A DNA stretch of 64,000 nt. Source: Erythrobacter sp. SG61-1L. Its GTDB lineage: Bacteria > Pseudomonadota > Alphaproteobacteria > Sphingomonadales > Sphingomonadaceae. Made by a program: the position numbers and the translations under genes. Of this stretch, positions 10,503 to 19,368 are shown in pieces (the first letter of the stretch is position 1; the number at the start of each line of letters is the position of its first letter). The notes under the pieces were generated by a model. It made no database searches. It saw only the letters and a list, made by a program, of their open reading frames with translations, and was not told where the DNA came from. The stretch is taken from positions 1,302,001-1,366,000 of the forward strand of contig NZ_JXQC01000003.1 of NCBI RefSeq assembly GCF_001305965.1. The letters run 5' to 3'.

Positions 10503-13235
10503 TCAGGCCGATTTGCGGACCGTCATGCGGCGATCCAGATCAGGTCCGGCCTCGCTCATGATCGCGATCCGGCCCGAGGCATCCCGCTGCAGCGGCGCCG
10601 CGAATTCCACGCCCATCCGGTCTTCCTGGCACCAGCGCGATGTAGCTGTAATGGAGTGGTTGCTGGACAGGCGGATGCGGAAGATCGTGCCGTCCGGCAC
10701 GTTCCACAGCCCTTCGATCAGCGCGCCAGTGATGGAAATATTGCGGATCGTGCCGTTGTATAACTGCCCGGCGTGATCCAGCACGACCTTGCGCAGCATG
10801 GTCTGGCGCGGCGCGCGGGCGGATCGCGGGCCGCGAGCCACCGCCGCAAGGCCGGTGCGCAAACGCTCTGCCGCGGCGCTGGCTGAAAGTGGCTGTTCGT
10901 AGATAAAGCCCTGCACATGGCTGCAGCCCTGCAGGCGGATCAGGTCAAGCTCGTCCAGCGTTTCGACACCCTCGGCCGTGGTCTCCATGCCAAGCGCCTG
11001 CGCCAGGCTGGTGATCGAGGCGATAATCGCACCATTGCGGCTGCCCGGCTGGGTGGCCCCGCGCACAAAGCTCTGGTCGATCTTGATCTTGTCGAACGGC
11101 GCCTTTTTCAGATAGCCGAGCGAGGAATAGCCTGTGCCGAAATCGTCGAGGGCCAGCCGCACACCCACGCCCTTGAGCGCGGCGAACATCGCGTCCGTGC
11201 CTTCGTTGTCGTCCAGGAAGACGCTTTCTGTGATCTCCAGTTCCAGCCTTGCCGGATCGACCCCGGCTTCGGCGATGGCGCTGGTAACAATGGCCGGCAA
11301 TTGCGGATTGGCGAATTGCAGCGGCGATACGTTGACGGCCACGCGCACGTTGCCCGGCCAGCTGGCCAGATCGTGGCACGCCGTGCGCAGCGCCCATTCG
11401 CCCATCTGTCCAATCAGGCCGGCTTCCTCGGCAATTTCGATAAAGCGCGACGGCGACATGGCCCCGCGTGTGGGGTGGTTCCAGCGCATCAGCGCTTCGA
11501 ACCCGCTGATCTGCTCTGTCGCCGTATCCACCACAGGCTGATAATAGAGTTCCAGCCCGCCATGGCTGATTGCGTCGCGCAGATCCTGTTCCAGCTGGCG
11601 GCGTTCCTCGGCTCGGGAATGCAGATCGTCGGCATAGAAATGATAGCGCCCGCGACCGCCATCCTTGGCCGCATAAAGCGCAAGGTCGGCATTGCGGATC
11701 AGGGCTTCGCTGGTCGAACCGTGATCGGGCGCAATCGAGATGCCGATAGAGGCACCGATGACAACCCGGTGCCCCTCAATCGAGTAGGGCTGCGAGAGCG
11801 AGTTGATGATGTCCTGCGCCAGATAGGCCAGCCGGTCACGATTGGCGGTGCCAGCCACGATCACTTCAAATTCGTCGCCGCCGAGGCGACCGACCAGCCC
11901 CTTTTCCCCCACTGTCCGTTCAAGGCGCTGCGCCACCTGCTTGAGCAAGGCATCGCCCGCCGGGTGGCCCATCGTGTCGTTGACCTGCTTGAACCGGTCG
12001 AGATCGAGCAACAGTACGGAACAGCAGCGGTGCATCTCGAACGGCGCATTGAGAATTTTTTCAAGCGACTGCGACATCTTGAACCGGTTCGCCAGGCCGG
12101 TGAGCGAATCGTAATGGGCAAGGCGCGAGGCCTTTTCCTGCGATCGCTTGCGCTCGGTCAGGTCCGTACCCGAGCCGCGATAGCCCACGAAATTGCCGAA
12201 TTCGTCATAGACCGGGCGGCCGCTGACCGACCACCAGCGTACTTCCTGCGCGGCGGCGCGCACAGCCAGTTCATGAAAGGACGAACGAGCTGAAAGGTGG
12301 AACGTCAGCGTACGTTCGCCATCGCTGCCGCTCGCTTCAAGATCGAACAGTTCGGTAAAATTGTTGCCCGCCAGCGTCTCCACATCTTCGTGGCCTAGGA
12401 CCTTGGCGACGGTGTGCGAGATGTAGGTCAGCGATCCACGGCGGTCGGTCTCCCAGAACCAGCCCTGCCCTGTTTCCTCGTAATCGTTGAGGATTTCTTC
12501 AGCGCGGTCGCGCACGCGGTTGCGTTCGAGTTCCTGTTCTTTCTTCTGCCGGTTGATCTGCATCTGGCGGCGGCTGACCAGAATGGAAAAGACGATGCAG
12601 CCCGCCAGCAAGGCGTAGGAAATGCTGGAGCCGGTCACAATTGCCACCGCCGTCCAGCAGGCGATCTGGGCAGTGAACAGGCCGGGCGACTTGGCACTCT
12701 GGATCACCGCCGCCAGCGAAGTTGTGACGATCAATACGCCCAGCGCCAGTGGCCAGGTCAATCCCCCGGCTGCCGCCCAGAGGCCCATCGCCATGCCATA
12801 GGCCAGCATCGGCACACCGACCACGAACAGCATCGTGCCGATGCGCAGGGCCAACCCGGACTTTTTGCGCCGCTCGAGCTTACGAATGAAGGGCGTGGCG
12901 AGCGGCAGAGTTGCTGCAAGCAGGGCGAGAAGGACGCAGATCAGCGGCGGCGTGGAATGGCCGACGATGCCGGCAAAGCCCAGTGTCACCACCACAACCG
13001 GCGCCATATGAGGCCATTGCGACGCGATCAGCGAAGGCGCGAATTCTGAGGCTTCAGCCCGGCGCGAACGGGAGTTGCGAACGGTATGACGTTCGGCAAT
13101 CGCCAGCCTTTCCGCCACTGGGGCGACACCGGGATTTTCGGCAGAGGTGAAACCGGACGCGCGGGCCGGAGGAGAAATCCCCCCACTATCCTCTTTCAGG
13201 ATCGCATTTCGCCGTGATGTTGCGCCCGCCATCAT
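10503..13235 (-). CDS. Membrane-bound PAS-GGDEF-EAL-PilZ cyclic-di-GMP enzyme
   Basis: A 910-residue protein. After a polar N-terminus, about six hydrophobic segments (residues about 70-225) form a membrane sensor. Next come a PAS domain (about 245-365, GQGWFWETDRRGSLTYISH), GGDEF (about 375-530, RLGGDEF), EAL (about 540-790, FEALMRW, ITES, DDFGTGYSS) and a divergent PilZ domain (about 805-890, NGTIRNISITGALIEG). Catalytic motifs of both activities are intact and the RxxD inhibition site is absent. It has the same PAS-to-PilZ architecture as the downstream gene, with an added membrane module. This suggests duplication followed by loss or gain of the membrane part. Confidence 0.93.
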   Translation of the reverse strand: MMAGATSRRNAILKEDSGGISPPARASGFTSAENPGVAPVAERLAIAERHTVRNSRSRRAEASEFAPSLIASQWPHMAPVVVVTLGFAGIVGHSTPPLICVLLALLAATLPLATPFIRKLERRKKSGLALRIGTMLFVVGVPMLAYGMAMGLWAAAGGLTWPLALGVLIVTTSLAAVIQSAKSPGLFTAQIACWTAVAIVTGSSISYALLAGCIVFSILVSRRQMQINRQKKEQELERNRVRDRAEEILNDYEETGQGWFWETDRRGSLTYISHTVAKVLGHEDVETLAGNNFTELFDLEASGSDGERTLTFHLSARSSFHELAVRAAAQEVRWWSVSGRPVYDEFGNFVGYRGSGTDLTERKRSQEKASRLAHYDSLTGLANRFKMSQSLEKILNAPFEMHRCCSVLLLDLDRFKQVNDTMGHPAGDALLKQVAQRLERTVGEKGLVGRLGGDEFEVIVAGTANRDRLAYLAQDIINSLSQPYSIEGHRVVIGASIGISIAPDHGSTSEALIRNADLALYAAKDGGRGRYHFYADDLHSRAEERRQLEQDLRDAISHGGLELYYQPVVDTATEQISGFEALMRWNHPTRGAMSPSRFIEIAEEAGLIGQMGEWALRTACHDLASWPGNVRVAVNVSPLQFANPQLPAIVTSAIAEAGVDPARLELEITESVFLDDNEGTDAMFAALKGVGVRLALDDFGTGYSSLGYLKKAPFDKIKIDQSFVRGATQPGSRNGAIIASITSLAQALGMETTAEGVETLDELDLIRLQGCSHVQGFIYEQPLSASAAAERLRTGLAAVARGPRSARAPRQTMLRKVVLDHAGQLYNGTIRNISITGALIEGLWNVPDGTIFRIRLSSNHSITATSRWCQEDRMGVEFAAPLQRDASGRIAIMSEAGPDLDRRMTVRKSA

Positions 13236-13399
13236 TGCCCGTTGCCAAAACGGTTTTGAGAAAGCGTTAATGATCGGGCAAGCAAATCACAGGAAAGAAA
13301 TCCTTCAGTTTTTCCGGGGATTGCAGGCGGCCCTCGCCCATGGCAGCTTGTGTCGGGCGAACGCCGGAAAACCGGCGCGGCAATCGCGGGAGATGGGCG

Positions 13400-14716
13400 A
13401 TGCGGCATGTGGCGATCATCGGCTCCGGCCCTGCCGGATATTACACCGCAGAAGCGGTACAAAAGGCCTTTGGCGAGGAAGCACGCATCGACGTGTTCGA
13501 TTGCCTGCCCGTCCCATACGGCCTGATCCGTACCGGGGTCGCACCCGACCACCAGTCGATCAAAGGCGTCTCGCGCCGCTACGAGCAGACAGCGCTAAGC
13601 GAAAACGTTCGTTTCGTGGGCAATATTACTGTCGGCAAGGACGTGACGATTCCCGAATTGCAGGATCTTTACGATGCCGTGGTGCTTGCCACCGGGGCCC
13701 CGGTGGACCGGCCGCTGGACCTGCCTGGCGACGATCTGCCCAACGTCTTCGGCAGCGCGGCCTTCGTGGGTTGGTATAACGGCCACCCGCAATTCGCGGA
13801 CCTCGCCCCGGACCTGTCGGGCAAAACCGCCGTAGTGATCGGCATGGGCAATGTCGCGCTGGACGTGGCGCGCATCCTTTCCAAATCGCGGCGCGAATTC
13901 GAGGGAAGCGATATCGTCGGCCACGCGCTGGACCTGCTGGGCCAGTCGCGGATCGAACGGATCGTGATCCTTGGCCGGCGCGGGCCGCACCAGATCATGA
14001 TGACGCCCAAGGAACTGGGCGAACTGGCAAAGCTGGACCGCGCCTCGCCCCATGTGGACAAGCGCGACCTGCCCGATGAAGGCGAGGATGCGATCCTTGA
14101 GCCGGGACTGAGGAAATCGGTCACCCTGCTGCGCGGCTTCGCAGCAATTCCCGAAGCAATCCACGCGGAAAAGCCGATTGAGATCGAATTCGATTTCTTC
14201 GCTTCACCCAAGGCCCTGATCGGCAACGGCCGGCTGGAGGCCATCGAGGTGGAGCGCACGGAAGTGCGGACAGGGCGCGCCCATGGCACGGGCGAAATCT
14301 ATCGCATTCCCGCCGGGCTGGTGGTGTGCTGCATCGGCTATCGCAGTTCACCGATCCCCGACGTTCCTTTCGACGAGCGTCAGGGCCGCTTCGCCAATGA
14401 CGAGGGGCGGATCATGCCCGGTCTCTATTGCGTCGGCTGGGCGCGGCGCGGCCCTTCGGGCACCATCGGCACCAACCGCCCGGACGGTTTCGACATTGCC
14501 GACAAGATCGCGCAGGATGCAGCATCGGGCGTACTCGGCCCGGCGAACAAGCACGGCCGCCCGGCCTTCGACACCCTCGCCCGCGAGCGCGGCCTGAAGC
14601 TCGTCACTTTCCGTGACTGGAAGAAGATCGAGGAAGCAGAAGAACGCGCGGCCCGAGACGGTGCCCCACGTGAGAAGTTCGTCGACATCGGTTCAATGAT
14701 GAAGGCGCTGGACTAG
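13400..14716 (+). CDS. FAD-dependent ferredoxin/adrenodoxin-type NADP+ reductase
   Basis: A 438-residue flavoprotein of the adrenodoxin-reductase/FprA family. It has the FAD Rossmann motif IGSGPAGYYTAE at the start, the NADP-binding motif GMGNVALDVARIL near residue 150, and a C-terminal GWARRGPSGTIGTNRPDG segment typical of the family. It moves electrons between NADPH and ferredoxins. The start at 13400 is preferred to a longer frame because the FAD motif lies right at this N-terminus and GGGAGA precedes it. It is divergent from the cyclic-di-GMP gene and convergent with the small exported protein after it. Confidence 0.9.
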   Translation: MRHVAIIGSGPAGYYTAEAVQKAFGEEARIDVFDCLPVPYGLIRTGVAPDHQSIKGVSRRYEQTALSENVRFVGNITVGKDVTIPELQDLYDAVVLATGAPVDRPLDLPGDDLPNVFGSAAFVGWYNGHPQFADLAPDLSGKTAVVIGMGNVALDVARILSKSRREFEGSDIVGHALDLLGQSRIERIVILGRRGPHQIMMTPKELGELAKLDRASPHVDKRDLPDEGEDAILEPGLRKSVTLLRGFAAIPEAIHAEKPIEIEFDFFASPKALIGNGRLEAIEVERTEVRTGRAHGTGEIYRIPAGLVVCCIGYRSSPIPDVPFDERQGRFANDEGRIMPGLYCVGWARRGPSGTIGTNRPDGFDIADKIAQDAASGVLGPANKHGRPAFDTLARERGLKLVTFRDWKKIEEAEERAARDGAPREKFVDIGSMMKALD

Positions 14717-14789
14717 CCCCCCGCCGACACCGGCGAGTTCCAGAATCACCTCCCGAGCGGCGTCAGTCTCGCAGATGCTGGACACGCTG

Positions 14790-15176
14790 CTAGCTGGCGG
14801 AACCGTCTTCCACGGTCGTCCCGGAAACGCTTGCGGACCAGTCCAGCAGAGCCTGCCCATGCGCCAGCCATCGTGGCTGACACACCGCGTTATAGCGATC
14901 ATAGACCGAGTCATCGGCATCCATCGCATTGATTGCATCCGCCAGCGCGTCGCCGAAATCGTCGCCCATTATCGCCTGATAGCGGCCGAGAAAGTAATTG
15001 AACGCCATCGCCATGCTATTGTCGGCGACGTCATCCTCGGCATAGCTGCCGGTGTAGGACGCCCAGGCAGCGCATTCGATATCGTCCTGCGGAGTCGTCG
15101 CCTGCTCCTCCGCCGCCACGGCCGGAACAGCCATGGCGACGAGCGCCGCCGAAGTGGCAAGGAGCAAAGGCTTCAT
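14790..15176 (-). CDS. Small exported protein of unknown function, coupled to dnaN
   Basis: A 128-residue protein with a clear signal peptide (MKPLLLATSAALVAMAVPAVAA). The mature part is about 105 residues, acidic and helical, with two cysteines (IECAAW and AVCQPR) that could form a disulfide. Its start overlaps the dnaN stop by one base (TGATG), so translation is coupled to the sliding clamp gene. I recognise no family. The same design recurs in two other genes of the next 4 kb. Confidence 0.75.
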   Translation of the reverse strand: MKPLLLATSAALVAMAVPAVAAEEQATTPQDDIECAAWASYTGSYAEDDVADNSMAMAFNYFLGRYQAIMGDDFGDALADAINAMDADDSVYDRYNAVCQPRWLAHGQALLDWSASVSGTTVEDGSAS

Positions 15177-16303
15177 CAGACGCGCATCGGCATGAGGACG
15201 TAAAGCGCGGGGCTGTTATCGTCCTGGCGGATGAGCGTCGGCGCGCCGGGATCGGCAAGGTGAAGTTCCACCGAGTCGCCTTCGATCTGGTGCAGGATGT
15301 CCTTCAGATAATTGGCGTTGAAGCCGATCTCGAAGGTCTCGGCCGAATAGGCGGCGGGCACTTCTTCGGCCGCCGTGCCGTTATCGGGCGAGGTGACCGA
15401 AAGCACCACACGATCCTGTTCCAGCCCCATCTTCACAGCGCGGGTTTTCTCCGTGGCGATGGTCGCCACACGGTCCACGCCTTCGAAGAAGCTCTTCGGA
15501 TCGAGCTTGAGCAGCTTGTCGTTGCCGGTGGGGATCACGCGGCTGTAATCGGGGAATGTCCCGTCGATCAGCTTGCTGGTGAGCACCACGCCGCCTTCAC
15601 CGCCCAGGGTGAAGCGGATCTTGCTCGCGGACAGATCGATCTCGACATTGCCGTCCAGCGCCTCGTCCAGCAGTTTGCGCAGCTCGCCCACGGCCTTTCG
15701 CGGCACGATCACGTCCGGCATGCCTTCCGCCCCGTCCGGGCGCGCCAGGGTGTAGCGCGCGAGGCGGTGGCCGTCAGTCGCCGCAGCCTTCAGCAGCGGC
15801 TGGCCATCGTCCGAGACGTGCAGGAAAATGCCGTTGAGGTAATAGCGGGTTTCCTCGGTCGAAATGGCAAAGCGGGTCTTGTCGATCAGTTCGGCCAGCA
15901 CGCGTGCGGGCAGTTCGAAGCTGGTCGGCAGATCGCCTTCCACAATCACCGGGAAATCGTCCCGCGGCAGGGTGGGCAGCTGGAAACGGCTGCGTCCGGC
16001 CTTCACCGTCAGCCGGTTATCCGCTGCTTCCAGGCCGACCTGACTGCCTTCGGGCAGCTTGCGGGCAATGTCGAACAGCAGATGTGCCGAAACGGTGAGC
16101 GCGCCCGGCGTATCGACCGAAACCGCAGCGAGGCGTTCCACCACCTGCAGGTCAAGGTCAGTCGCCATGATGCGCACGGTGCCATCGGCCGATGCGTCAA
16201 TCAGCACATTCGAGAGGATGGGGATCGTGTTGCGCCGTTCCACCACCGACTGGACATGGGACAGGCAGCGCAGCAGCGTCGCACGTTCGATGGTTGCCTT
16301 CAT
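15176..16303 (-). CDS. dnaN: DNA polymerase III beta subunit (sliding clamp)
   Basis: A 375-residue protein with the three-fold repeated clamp fold. The N-terminus has LSHVQSVVERRNTIPILSNV, the middle domain includes FAISTEETRYYLNGIF, and the C-terminus ends YVLMPMRV. The clamp encircles DNA and tethers polymerase III. I start at the ATG at 16303, since the conserved sequence begins there. It is not beside dnaA or recF in this window, unlike in many bacteria. Its 3' end overlaps a small exported-protein gene. Confidence 0.97.
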   Translation of the reverse strand: MKATIERATLLRCLSHVQSVVERRNTIPILSNVLIDASADGTVRIMATDLDLQVVERLAAVSVDTPGALTVSAHLLFDIARKLPEGSQVGLEAADNRLTVKAGRSRFQLPTLPRDDFPVIVEGDLPTSFELPARVLAELIDKTRFAISTEETRYYLNGIFLHVSDDGQPLLKAAATDGHRLARYTLARPDGAEGMPDVIVPRKAVGELRKLLDEALDGNVEIDLSASKIRFTLGGEGGVVLTSKLIDGTFPDYSRVIPTGNDKLLKLDPKSFFEGVDRVATIATEKTRAVKMGLEQDRVVLSVTSPDNGTAAEEVPAAYSAETFEIGFNANYLKDILHQIEGDSVELHLADPGAPTLIRQDDNSPALYVLMPMRV

Positions 16304-16428
16304 CGTTCCTATTCGGTCCCCCTGGGGCGCACGGGCTGAATCGCCCGGGAGCGCGGGTTGCATGGGTAACAAGCCTTAACGCGGCAGGCGGTCACCGCAA
16401 GGTTGCGTTTCCCGCAAGGGGCAGAATC

Positions 16429-16437
16429 TGGGGATAA
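16429..16437 (-). promoter_or_regulatory. DnaA-box-like 9-mer upstream of dnaN
   Basis: On the minus strand the sequence reads TTATCCCCA, one base from the TTATCCACA consensus, about 125 bases upstream of the dnaN start. A single imperfect site could be chance. It is recorded because DnaA often regulates dnaN. Confidence 0.25.
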
Positions 16438-16472
16438 ACCGCAGTCCTGTGCCGGAACGGTTCAGTCCCGGA

Positions 16473-17009
16473 TCAGTTGAACGAACCCGCCAGCGTGTAA
16501 TAGGCGGCGGTTGCGGCAGCATAGGCGCCGACCTTCTGCCATGCGTCGGAACTGACAGATGCTGTATCCAGGCCCTTCGCTTCCAGCCGGTCCAGCAGAG
16601 CGTCCACCACTTCCTGCGGGAATTCATCGGGCACCAGATTCACGCGCCCTTCCCCGATATTCATTTCCTCGTCGATGAATGAGGGTGGGATACCTTCCTC
16701 TTCCAGATCAACGGCAAGGCGGGTCATCACAATGCCCGACATGGTCAGGTTGAGGTAATCCTCCTCCCGGTCATCCGCGATGCCATGGACGCTGCGGCAG
16801 GCATTGCCGATCGTCTTCACCTTGGCTGCGATGGCATCCTGCTGCTCCGCCGTGGGTTCCGTCACTGACATGACATCGGCCATCTCGCGCGCGACGGCAG
16901 CAGGAACAATCAGGACGGGGCACTGTACCGCCTCTTCGGTGGTCGCATATGCCGGAACGGCGCCGAGCAGGCCGAGAGCGGCCACGGCAGGCAGAAGCAG
17001 GAAACGCAT
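16473..17009 (-). CDS. Exported helical protein of unknown function after fabG
   Basis: A 178-residue protein with a signal peptide (hydrophobic residues 3-22, cleavage near AYAT). The mature part has two cysteines about 42 residues apart (VQCPV and GNACR), then acidic helices and an Ala/Tyr-rich C-terminal helix (YAAATAAYYTLAG). No family recognised. It begins 26 bases after the fabG stop on the same strand, so it is probably in the fabD-fabG transcript. Cysteine placement and helical character resemble the exported protein between fabD and fabG. Confidence 0.72.
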   Translation of the reverse strand: MRFLLLPAVAALGLLGAVPAYATTEEAVQCPVLIVPAAVAREMADVMSVTEPTAEQQDAIAAKVKTIGNACRSVHGIADDREEDYLNLTMSGIVMTRLAVDLEEEGIPPSFIDEEMNIGEGRVNLVPDEFPQEVVDALLDRLEAKGLDTASVSSDAWQKVGAYAAATAAYYTLAGSFN

Positions 17010-17035
17010 CGGGAAAGCCTTTCGCGGGACTGGGA

Positions 17036-17788
17036 TCAGGACATCATCGCCATGCCGCCATTCACGTGCAGAGTCTGGCCGGTAACATAGCCAGCCTCCT
17101 TCGAGGCGAGATAGGCAACCGCGGCGCCGATGTCCTCGCCCTCGCCCATGCGGCCCATCGGAATGCGGGCATTGAGCGCGTCCTTCTGCGCATCGGGCAA
17201 CACGTCGGTCATGGCAGTGCGGATGAAGCCGGGGGCCACGCAGTTCACGGTGATCCCGCGGCTGGCCACTTCCTGGCCGAGCGACTTCGACATGCCAACA
17301 AGGCCTGCCTTTGCCGCGGCATAGTTGACCTGGCCGGGATTACCGGTGGCGCCGACAACCGAGGTGATGGTGATGATACGGCCGAAACGGGCCTTCATCA
17401 TCGGCTTGCAGGATGCGCGCATCAGGCGGAAGGCAGCCTCGAGATTGATCCTGATGACCTGATCCCACTCCTCGTCCTTCATCCGCATGGCGAGATTGTC
17501 GCGCGTGATGCCGGCATTGTTCACGAGGATGTCGATCTTGCCGAGCGTATCCACGGTGGCAGGCACCAGTTCTTCCACCTGAGTGGTGTTGGAAAGATCG
17601 CAGGTGATCTCGACATGATCGTGCCCGAATTCGGCGTTCAGTTCGTCGCGGAAGGCGCGCAGCTTTGCGGAATTGGAGCCCGAAAGCGCCAGCCTAGCAC
17701 CCTGCGAGGCCAAGGCGCGTGCGATGGAGGAACCGATCCCGCCGGAAGCGCCGGTGACAAGGGCGGTCATGCCAGTAAGGTCGAACAT
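17036..17788 (-). CDS. fabG: 3-oxoacyl-[acyl-carrier-protein] reductase
   Basis: A 250-residue short-chain dehydrogenase with TGASGGIGSSIA near the N-terminus, LVNNAGITRDNLAMRMK and the catalytic YAAAK. The NNAGITRDNL stretch and C-terminal GYVTGQTLHVNGGMAMM are characteristic of FabG. It reduces beta-ketoacyl-ACP with NADPH in fatty-acid elongation. The start at 17788 is chosen because the conserved MFDLTGMTALVTG begins there. It lies downstream of fabD, separated only by a small exported-protein gene. Confidence 0.95.
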   Translation of the reverse strand: MFDLTGMTALVTGASGGIGSSIARALASQGARLALSGSNSAKLRAFRDELNAEFGHDHVEITCDLSNTTQVEELVPATVDTLGKIDILVNNAGITRDNLAMRMKDEEWDQVIRINLEAAFRLMRASCKPMMKARFGRIITITSVVGATGNPGQVNYAAAKAGLVGMSKSLGQEVASRGITVNCVAPGFIRTAMTDVLPDAQKDALNARIPMGRMGEGEDIGAAVAYLASKEAGYVTGQTLHVNGGMAMMS

Positions 17789-17801
17789 CGGAACTATCCT
17801 C

Positions 17802-18389
17802 TCAATTCTTCGCAAAAACTCGCGCCCAGTGAATCCGGGTGAGCCTGGCGGCCAGCAGCGCGCCCGTAAATGTGGCATTTTCGTCTGTCGCGGCAACGCC
17901 CGAATTTTCGAGCAGGCCGCCCAGATAAATCAGATCGTCATCGGAAGGCTCGGCAGTGCCGTAGAAGTCAGGATCGATCTGCGGCCCCATGGAACGGAGC
18001 AAGCGTGCTTCGTCGGCAGCGGCAAAACTGGCCTCCAGTCTGCCAATTTCCTCGGCGGAAATCGGGGCGTTGGCCTTCAGGCCTTGCTCCAGAAATCCGC
18101 CGATAAGCCACAGAAAAGCATCGGTGCCCGCCTCATCCGACCAGCCGAATTCAATCGCGCACATGTCGGCACGAGCGTTCATCACATCGGCCAGAACCTC
18201 ACCGCCGCCGGTAACGCTCCATTCCACGAGATCAAAATCCCGGACAAACCCATCGACCACTTCCTGATCGCCGGCCTCGAAAGGACGGCTCATGCAATCA
18301 AGATTGTCCGCCGCTGCAGCACTGGTTCCCGTCAGGGCAAATGCCGCTGCAGACATGGCTGCCAGAAGTGTTGTCCGCTTGCCCCGCAT
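17802..18389 (-). CDS. Exported protein of unknown function between fabD and fabG
   Basis: A 195-residue protein with a signal peptide (ending SAAAAD) and two cysteines about 45 residues apart (LDCMSR and ADMCAIE). The mature part is acidic and helical (LWLIGGFLEQGL, TGALLAARLTRIHWARVF). A TTG at 18398 overlaps the fabD stop, but the ATG at 18389 has better ribosome-binding spacing. Either way it is coupled to fabD. It sits 13 bases before fabG. No family recognised; it may be a distant relative of the exported protein after fabG. Confidence 0.72.
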   Translation of the reverse strand: MRGKRTTLLAAMSAAAFALTGTSAAAADNLDCMSRPFEAGDQEVVDGFVRDFDLVEWSVTGGGEVLADVMNARADMCAIEFGWSDEAGTDAFLWLIGGFLEQGLKANAPISAEEIGRLEASFAAADEARLLRSMGPQIDPDFYGTAEPSDDDLIYLGGLLENSGVAATDENATFTGALLAARLTRIHWARVFAKN

Positions 18390-18394
18390 AGCCT

Positions 18395-19330
18395 TCAAAG
18401 CTCCTTCGCCAGCGCCTCGATATCCGCCATCGTCACCACGCTGGAGACAGTGACGCCTTCCACCGTGCGGCCGATCATCGGGCCGACGACCTTGCCGCCC
18501 AGTTCCACGAAATGGGTCACGCCCGCTTCGCCCATGGCAATCACACTTTCCCGCCAGCGCACGCGGCCGCAGACCTGCTTGACCAGCAGATCGCGTTCTT
18601 CGGCCGGGTCGGTCACGGCGGAGGCAGTGAAATTGGCATAGAGCGGCAGGCGGAAGGCCGAAGGCGGCAGGTCTGCAAGCGCCTTGTCCATCGCCTCGGC
18701 CGCAGGGCCCATCAGGTCACAATGGAAGGGCGCGGAAACCGGCAGGATCACGCCGCGCTTGATGCCATGCTCCTTGGCAAGCGCAACGGCCCGCTCGATC
18801 GCGGCACGGTGACCGGACAGAACGACCTGCCCCGGATCATTATCATTGGCGATCTGGCACACTTCGCCTTCGGCAGCCGCATCGGCCAGCGCCTGCGCCT
18901 TGGCAATGTCGGCGCCCAGCAGCGCACACATCGCGCCCACGCCCACCGGCACGGCGGCCTGCATGGCCTGCCCGCGCAGCTTGAGCAGGCGGGCCGTGTC
19001 GGCCAGCGAGAAGGCGCCCACGGCGCACAGGGCGGTATATTCGCCCAGCGAGTGGCCAGCCACGCAATCGCCCTTGTCGGCGATGGTCAGTCCGCCTTCC
19101 TTCTCCAGCACGCGCAGAGTGGCGATGGCATTGGCCATGATCGCGGGCTGCGCATTCTCGGTCAGCGTCAGCTGATCTTCCGGGCCTTCGCGCATGATGG
19201 TGGAGAGCTTCTGCTGGAGAGCCTCGTCCACTTCCTCGAATACTTCGCGGGCAATGGCGCTGGCATCGGCGAGTTCCGCCCCCATGCCCACCTTCTGGCT
19301 GCCCTGCCCCGGAAATACGAATGCACGCAT
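18395..19330 (-). CDS. fabD: Malonyl-CoA:ACP transacylase
   Basis: A 311-residue protein of normal length. It begins AFVFPGQGSQKVGMG, has the active-site serine in GHSLGEYTAL and the catalytic histidine in SAPFHCDLM. It loads malonate onto acyl carrier protein for fatty-acid synthesis. An AGGAG site precedes the ATG. It starts 38 bases after the LD-carboxypeptidase stop and is followed by an overlapping exported-protein gene and fabG. Confidence 0.96.
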   Translation of the reverse strand: MRAFVFPGQGSQKVGMGAELADASAIAREVFEEVDEALQQKLSTIMREGPEDQLTLTENAQPAIMANAIATLRVLEKEGGLTIADKGDCVAGHSLGEYTALCAVGAFSLADTARLLKLRGQAMQAAVPVGVGAMCALLGADIAKAQALADAAAEGEVCQIANDNDPGQVVLSGHRAAIERAVALAKEHGIKRGVILPVSAPFHCDLMGPAAEAMDKALADLPPSAFRLPLYANFTASAVTDPAEERDLLVKQVCGRVRWRESVIAMGEAGVTHFVELGGKVVGPMIGRTVEGVTVSSVVTMADIEALAKEL

Positions 19331-19368
19331 GTCTCAGTCTCCTGTCCCGTGCTGTCTGGCCCGCGCGG

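Noticed and set aside
16304-16472. Possible replication origin beside dnaN
   Set aside because: Only one imperfect DnaA box, no AT-rich unwinding stretch and no dnaA gene nearby.
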